Of a DNA stretch of 22,365 nt, positions 12,064-21,000 are shown one piece after another. Position numbers and translations under genes: made by a program. The DNA is from Saprospiraceae bacterium. GTDB taxonomy: Bacteria; Bacteroidota; Bacteroidia; Chitinophagales; Saprospiraceae. Numbering within the stretch: the first letter of the stretch is position 1; the number at the start of each line of letters is the position of its first letter. Location of the stretch: the NCBI GenBank assembly GCA_023300255.1, contig JALZWC010000473.1, positions 1 through 22,365 on the forward strand. The letters run 5' to 3'. The notes below the pieces were generated by a model. The model worked only from the letters and a program-made list of their open reading frames with translations, had not been told where the DNA came from and did no database searches.

Positions 12064-15000
12064 TTAGAGTTAGCAGATTTTGAAGGAAATAAAAGCACGA
12101 TAGCCAATAGTTCATTTGCATGCAATTCTCTCCTAACCAATAGTGGGTTCGAGTCGGACTTAGTAGGCTGGAATACTTCCGACAATGGTGTTACTATATC
12201 TAGTGATGCTGTGGAAGGCAATAAGGCAGTAGTCCTTAATAATACGGGAACAACTGTTGGCCTATGGCAAGATATACCTGGATCAGCAAATGAAATTTAT
12301 TCGGTAAAGCTATTCGCAAAAAAAACAAACTCGGCTGAACCTAGTATTGGCATTGAATTCTTTGATGCAAGTGGAACTTTAATAGATGATAAGTTTATAG
12401 ACGTTACTAGTACTACTTATCAAGAGTATAGTTTTTCTGCCATGACGCCAAATAATACCGCTAAAGTACAGATCATATTTTGGAATGGGAAAGGTACAGG
12501 AGAAGTCTTCTTTGATGATATTTGTTTTGAAAAATTAACAGTTGATCCAATTAGTTGTTCTCCTTCCTCCGTAAATATATCTTCCTCTAATAGATCCGTT
12601 TATGTAATGGACCATTCTGGAAACAATACTGCTACCAAGGATTATGATTATGGAGATATTAAGTTATGTGATAATGGAGATGGAACTTTATCTATAAGAG
12701 GATATGTCATTGGTGGTCATGACTCTGATTGGCATGAGTCTGTTGCCATACCATGTGGCGTACAAGATGCCTGGTATATTGATCTTTTATTAAGTGATGT
12801 TCAAGTTTGGGAGGAATTTCAGGATAGTTATGTACAACAAGAAGGATGTGCCGCTAATAGAGTCGATTGGGATTTTTGGCAGGTATCAGGTTCGTATGTA
12901 GGAATCGGTTGCAATACAGGCAGGATAATTAACGTATTAAGTGCCGCACCAAATTATAGACTACAAGTAGGTTGGGGAGGAAATTCTCAATCTTGTGACT
13001 TTGGTTTGTCTACTTGGTTTATTGGTGAAGAAAACGGAACCAATACGTATTCTGATTTGTATTTTCACATTAAAGAAATTGATTATGAGACGGTACGTCC
13101 TCCAAGAAAAAAGAATCCGGGATGTAAAAATAATTTACTATTCAATCCTAGTTTTGAAGATAGTCCTACTTCCAATCCGCCTAATTGGATCATTCCTACT
13201 GCTAGTACTTTTAATACAACTAGCAATTATAAAGTAACGGGTAATCTGTCTGCTCAATTATATCATAGTGGTGCTGGGACTGGACAGGTGTACCAACAAG
13301 TAACAGGTATAATACCAGGCAACAATTATAGTTTGTCTTTTTATGGCGGAACACATCAACCCAATCATAGCCATACGGTAAAAATCGAATTTTACAATAA
13401 TTCAAATACCTTATTGGAAACTTCTCCTGCTATAGAAGTAGATAAAGATGTTGATGGTAATAACACCCTAAACGCCTATAATCTAGATGCAATAGCACCA
13501 CCCAATGCTACTTACTTAAGAGTAGTTGGAACTGCAGAAGAAGATTATTTAATAGTAGACGAAGTCTGTTTAACAACAGATCAAAATATATGTGATAATA
13601 GCATTACTAATTCTGAATTCAATAATGGAACAGCCGATTGGACCTTTAAAACGACTGGTAACGCTAGATTAAATTCAAGCTTAGATATTGATAATACCAG
13701 TCTATTATCTGGTGCAATTTCTGCATTCATTAATATTGGAAATAACAATCATGAAGTAAGTGATATACAATTACTTCACGATGATTTATCACTTCTTGCA
13801 GGAGAGCAATATCTAATTAGCTTTCAAGCAAAGGCAAGCATGGATAGACCAATCACTGTAGCGCTTCAAAAAAAATCAGATCCCAGTACTATTTATAAGC
13901 AGCAAATATTTAATTTGACTACCAGTCCTAATGTCTATTATTTTTCCTATACGCCAAATTCAGATAATATTGGAGATGTAGAATTAACTTTCCAATTTGG
14001 AGGAAATAACCAAGAAGTATATCTTGATAAAATAAACTACTCTGCTGCCTGTGATCTTTCTTGTCCTGAATTCCTAACAAATACAGAATTTGATAATGGC
14101 ACAACTGATTGGAATCTAATTGTAAATAGTACAAATAGTGTTGCCACATTAAGTATAGATAACAGTAATAAATTATCTGGTTCAAATGCTGCATTTATCG
14201 ATGTTCCTACAGCAGGTCCAGACTCTTGGAATATTCAGTTAATACAAATTGGCCAATCCCTTGAACTTGACAAAGAGTATACCTTTTCGTTTGAAGCAAT
14301 GGCGCTTGTTAATAGACCAATAGCTTTTTCTATACAAAAAGCTACTGCTGATTACAAATCTTACTTTAGTAGAGAAGTAACGGTAACGACGAAACCACAA
14401 ACCTATTCGTATAACTTTATTGCTTCTGTAACTAATATCGAGGATGTAGCTATTATTTTTCATTTAGCTAATGAGGCTGGTGGTGTATTCATTGATAATG
14501 TTCATTTCTCTGAATCTTGTGGAACAGAAATATGCGATAATAATATAGACGATGACCAAGACGGATTAATAGATGAAGAAGATCCATTTTGTTCTTCAAT
14601 AAGTACTTGCTCTTCTACAGGGCCAAATTTATTCGACAACCCTAGTTTTGAAAATGGCAATTGGATTGGATCAGAAACATTTGTACCAGGTGTAAGTGCT
14701 ACTAACAGTTTAGAAATTGCCGATTGGAATCTCGGAAATTCTTTATGGGTAGAAACGACAAAAGCGTCGGATGGAAATAAAATTGTCTATATCAATAGTG
14801 ATGACGTAGACCAAGAAGTATGCATTAGCCAAAATTATAGTTTTGGATCTATCGACATATTCAATGACTGTTCCACCTATCAGGTTTGCTTTGATTGGGC
14901 TTCTTTTAATCGAGACCACCCTAATGGTCGGACTACTAGGTCACAGCCAGCATTAGATATTGCTTTTCAGAATAGTAATGACGAAAACATTTCTTTCGCA

Positions 15001-18000
15001 AGTTTACCTATTGGAAATGCTATTGCTAATCAAGATTGGGATAATTTTTCTTGGACTAGCGCCTCTTTACAATTTCAATTAAAAGGTAGTTTAACACCAC
15101 CTCCCAATGCAACTAGAATAATCCTATTCATCTCTGAATACAGAAGGGCAGCTAATGGTTTATTACTAGATAATACACGGTTATCTGTAACTTCAAGTTG
15201 TACAGAAATTTGTGATAATGGGATAGACGATGATGAAGATGGTTTTATAGATAGTTTTGATCCTGATTGTGTGTGTACAGTGAACGGATTACCTAACATT
15301 GATTTCAATAAGGATACCAATGGTGATCCATTAGTAGCAGGTACACTTGTCGGCGAAACATGGGCTGCATGGGGAATCCATATCACGACGGATGCTCCAG
15401 TAGAACGCCCCGCAATGATATTCGATTCTAGCAATCCATTATTAGATTCAGACTTAGGCACGCCAAATAGTACTTTTGGTGGACCTGGTGTCGGTTCAGG
15501 TGGAGAACAAGGACAACCAGGCGAAAATAAAATAGCACTTGGAAATGTGCTCATTATACCGACTAGTGCTACCGAGATCAATGACAATCGTCGCGGTGGA
15601 GATCTTATTTATACTTTTGATAATCCCATAGACTTAGATGCTATTGAAATCGTAGATTTTGATATTAATCAAGTTGGAACTGCAACTGTTTATGATGCCA
15701 ATAATAATATTATCCTTCAAAAACAGATTCAAGATTATGGGGATAATAGTTATCAAAAAATAAGATTTAATGCGGTAAATGTTTCAAAATTAATTGTTAG
15801 TACGGAAACTTCCTTTTCTATAGCTACTATGTTATTCTGTGATCAATTTGAAATATGCGACAATGGAATAGATGATGATGGAGATGGTTTAATAGATGGT
15901 GCAGATCCAGATTGTACAGTGTCTTGTCCAAATATTAACATCAAGGATGGCGATCCTAGTGTCTGTCTAAATGGCTCAACAGAACTAACAACCGAAGCGA
16001 CCAACACTAATGGCACTTGTTATTTACAATGGGAAGCTTCTACTAATAATACAAGCTGGACAGCTATGCCTGGTGCTACGAATAGTACTTTATCTATAAT
16101 AGGTTTGACAACTCCAACCTATTATAGAGTTAGTGTATATTGTGATAACAATCCTTTATGTGGCACTAAATATTCGCAAGCTTATTTTGTCGATATAAAA
16201 GATTGTGCAGAAATCTGTGACAATGGAATAGATGATGATGGCGATGGCTTAACAGATTGTGATGATGACGACTGCCCTACCCCAAATATCGACTCCGTTG
16301 ATTTTACGGACCCAACAAATTGTCCTGACCTAGATAATGGAACGATCACTATTACTGCAACTAGTGCGAATGATATTGAATATAGTATTGACGGTGGAAC
16401 TACTTTCCAATCAAACGGGAATTTCACAAATCTAGTAGCGGCTGTTTATAATGTAGTAATCCGAGATAAAGAATCACAATGTGAAGTAGCTTATGATAAT
16501 AATCCTATTACTTTAACAGATCCAAGTTGCAAAGAAATTTGCGATAATAATATAGATGATGATGGCGATGGGAAAGTCGATTGTAATGATGGAGATTGTG
16601 GCAAACCAGTCATTGATTCTGTTACTCCTTCCAATCCTAATAATTGTCCAACATTAGATAATGGTACAATTACCATTCTTGCATCTGGGGATAATTTAGA
16701 ATACAGTATTAATAATGGTGTTAATTACCAAATCGCTCCTAATTTTACAAATTTACAAGCTGGAACCTATAATATAAAAGTTCGAAACAAGGTAACTGAT
16801 TGTCAAGAAACAGCAACCGTCACGCTACAAGATAGCGACTGTACCGAAAATTGTACAGATGGAATAGATAATAATGGAGATGGTCAGGTTGATTGTGATG
16901 ATGACGCCTGTGGAAAACCAACAATCATAGATGTCAATATAACGATTCCTGATAATTGCCCACTGGCTACAAACGGAATAATTACTATTACCGCTTCAGG
17001 AGCTAATCTAGTATATAGTATTGACGGTGGAACTACTTTTCAAAATGCAAGAATATTTATCAATTTATCTCCAGGTAGTTATAACATAGTTGTCAAAAAC
17101 AATACAACTGATTGTATTGCTACGCACTCGCCTGCTGTAGTTATTCCTAATCCCACTTGTGAAGAAATCTGTGATAATAATATAGATGATGATGGGGATG
17201 GACAAATTGATTGTGAAGATGGAGATTGTGGCAACCCTAATATATCTGATGTAGTAGGTAGTGATCCGACCAATTGTCCAATTTTAGATAATGGTGAAAT
17301 CACAATTACTGCAACAGGTGCGGATTTACAATACAGTATTGACGGAGGACTCTCCTATCATTCAGGAAATAAGTTTATCAATCTTAGTGCTGGAACATAT
17401 CATATTCAAGTTAAAAACAATACTAGTGGTTGTACGACAAGCTACATTAATAATCCAATCATACTAAGCGATCCAACATGTGAAGAAGAATGTGGAAATG
17501 GAATAGATGATGATGGGGATGGAGAAATAGATTTTCAAGATGATGATTGTGGTACTGTAGAGCCACATACTTATGTGCCTAATAAAAGATGGTTGTGCGA
17601 AGGAACAGATTATATTTTTGAGGTTCCTGTACCTTTTCCCAACTTCACTTATAGTTGGAATTTTGGTACTTATGCTTCTCAAAATAGCGCAACAGGACCT
17701 GGACCACATGCTATACAGTTTACACCTCCAACTGGAACAGCTGCTGTGTATCCTAGAGTCCTCTTTACAGCTACTACTACCACCTACTCTATTAGAGATA
17801 CTTTTGATTTCCAGGTTCGACCAACTATCAGTATCGCAAGTGCTAATCCTATTACGCCTAGTGATTGTGGTGCGACGGATGGCAGCGTAGTAATAGAAGT
17901 AAATAGACAAGCAGATGCTTGCTTTGAATTAAGTTTGGATGGCGGCAATACTTGGGAATTAGAAAACAAAGTACACTTTGACAACCTATCTACTGGAAGT

Positions 18001-21000
18001 TATAGTGTGGTAGCTCGCTATTGTGATGCTTCTTGTGTTTCCGAATCAAGTATAGTCACTCTAGCAGATCCTACAACGGCTACGGTATTAGGCAACGATG
18101 AATTTGGTGGTATATGTCCAAAACAAACCTATACTAATACAGTAATCAGTAATGACATTGTAAAAAATAAAAATGTAACTTATAGCATTGTTACGCCAAC
18201 TACTCATGGTACAATTACCATGGACGCCAAAGGATCATTTGAATATACTACTACTGAAATATACTGTGGCACAGATCAATTTTCCTATAGCGTTTGTGAT
18301 CCAGAAAATATTTGTTGCGTTACAGCTATCGCCACATTAGACCTTGGAGATAAAGTAGATCCTATATTACAAAATGTTCCTGCAGATGTTACTATCAGTT
18401 GTGATGAGGAAATTCCTTTACCTGCTTTGATTACTGCTTATGACAATTGTCCAGCCATCTCTATTAATAAAGACGAAGTGAGTACACAAGGCTTGGATGG
18501 CTGCTCACTCCATGACTATACCATTACCCGTTCTTGGATAGCAAGAGACTTATGTGATAATACTAAAACAGCAGAACAAGTAATAACAATTTCAGACATT
18601 ACAGCTCCTGATATTTTCAGAATTTATACCTTACCTAATGGTAAAAAACTAGTCGCAGGAGTTATGGAAAATGTTTCCCAAGAATGGAAAACTATTCCTT
18701 TTCCTATCCAGTTTAGTCAAACGCCATTGGTCTTTACACAAATTGTAACAGCAGAAGATATTACGCCAGTGGTAACAAGAATTCGGAATACTTCTACTAC
18801 CCAATTTGAATTAAAACTACAAGAAGAAGAAAACGGAGATCAATCTCATGCAAGAGAAAGTGTTGCATGGATTGCCATAGAGCCAGGTGCTCAAACAGAA
18901 GATTATTTACTGGAAACTGGTACAGTAGATATTAAGAATAATTGGAAAACAATCAATTTCTCGAATAGTTACTCAGGATCTCCCAATTTTTTCACCAGTC
19001 TTCAGAGTGTTAACGAAATAGATCCAAGTGTAGTTCGTGCTAGAAGTTTAGGTTCTACAAGCGTCAGTTGCAAAGTCTTAGAAGAGAAATCTAAAGATAC
19101 AGAAGTAGCACATGCATTAGAAAACATGGCTTACTTAGCCATTGGCACTACAGGAAACATACGCGATGAAAAAGGCAACATTATAGGAGAAGTAGGAAGA
19201 AAATCTATTGACCATAATCAAATTAAAATTACACCAAAAAATAACTATTATAACCCAGTAATCATTACTCAGGCTCTTACAGATAATGGTAGTGATCCAA
19301 TTATACAAAGAATAGATTTAGCCAATCAAGCTAGTTTTGAGATCCAACTTCAAAAATGGGATTACCTCGATGGAACCCACGCTATTGAAGAAGTATCCTA
19401 TCTAATCATCGAAGGAAGTATTCCATTAGATGCATCAAGTATTTGCACCTCTGGAACAGATGATTTAGAAATCGGTAAAGATATTGTGGCAGTTGACAAT
19501 TGTGATCCAAATATAGTCCTTCAATATGAAGAAGGTAAGGCACTAAGTGGCGCAAATAGACAAACTATTCGTACTTGGTATGCAGAAGACATCTGTGGTA
19601 ATAAAACAGCTTATAGTCAAGTAATTAATTGCCTCGGCATGTCCTTACAATTAAAAGCATTTCTACAAGGTGCATTAGTCGACAATAATAACGAGGACAT
19701 CATGAGAGATGATCTTAGACGACTAGACCTACTTCCATTAGAGGAGCCATATAGTGATTCTAAAGAATATACGCATGTTGGGCAAGGAGGTGGAGAAGTA
19801 GTAGATCCTTCCTTATTCCAACAAACAGGAGATCAAGCAATTGTAGATTGGGTATTTGTAGAATTAAAAAAAGCAGACAACTTCGAAGAAGTAGTCGCTA
19901 CTAGATCAGCACTCATTCAAAGAGATGGTAATGTTGTTAATGTAGATGGTTCTCCAATTATCAATTTCTTTGATATACCAAATGGAGAATATTATGTCAA
20001 ACTAAGACATAGAAATCACCTGCCATTAGAAACTTTATATCCATATACTTTTACTCCCAACAATATTCCGTTTATAGATTTCACAGAGGATTTTTTACCG
20101 CTAAGAGGGAACAGGACCAGGATAGATGTTAATGGTCAATTTGCTGCTTGGAGTGGTGATTTAAATGGAGATAATTTAACCGTATTCCAAGGACCTAATA
20201 ATGATATTTTCCATATGTTTTTACAAATTTTATTGGATGAATTGAACCAGAGTACTTTAAGTAATTTTATTAGTAGAGGGTATACCAATAGAGATTTCAA
20301 CATGGATGGAACTGTTATTTTTCAAGGGCCTAATAACGACCGTTCCGTATTACTTTGGAATACTATCTTTAATCATCCTGATAATGAATTAAATCAATCT
20401 AACTTCGTCGTATCTATAGCTGAAATCATTAAGGATACAGATATAGGAAGTTGTTTATTAGATAACACTCAAATTTTCTGTGATTTTGATAACGATGGTA
20501 TTTTGAATGGAACTGATCCTGATGATGATAATGATGGGGTCTCCGATGGAAATGATATTGCTCCTTATAATAATCAAAGTGATACAGACAAAGATGGAAT
20601 CTCAGATAATGAAGAAACAGGCAATGACGGAAGTTATCACCGAGGAACAGATACAGACCCACTCAGTGCATGTGATCCATTCCAAGATAACAATATTTGC
20701 ATAGGTACAGATATAGATGAGGATGGGTTCTTTAGTAACTATCCATTAGCTCATGGGAAATATGATAAAAACGATCAGAATTCCTGCGAACCAAATGGAA
20801 TCGCCTTAGGCTGTAGTTGCCCAGATGATGACGGAGACGGCTTCATTCTAATTTGTGATAAAAACAACGATATTGAAGACGGTAGAACTATTAAAGTCAG
20901 AGTTGGTGATTGGCAGGCAAATCAAGCATTAGGAAATGAATGTGGTCCGTGTCTGGATAAAACTAGTACACCTTCCTTACCCGTTTTTGATATGGATAAT

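Noticed and set aside
15075..15587. Long open minus-strand frame (170 codons) and other minus-strand frames such as 17464-17910 and 9180-9563
   Set aside because: They lie wholly inside the two plus-strand genes. Their translations are low-complexity Ser/Pro/Ile-rich strings created by repeated acidic codons on the other strand, and they show no domain signature.
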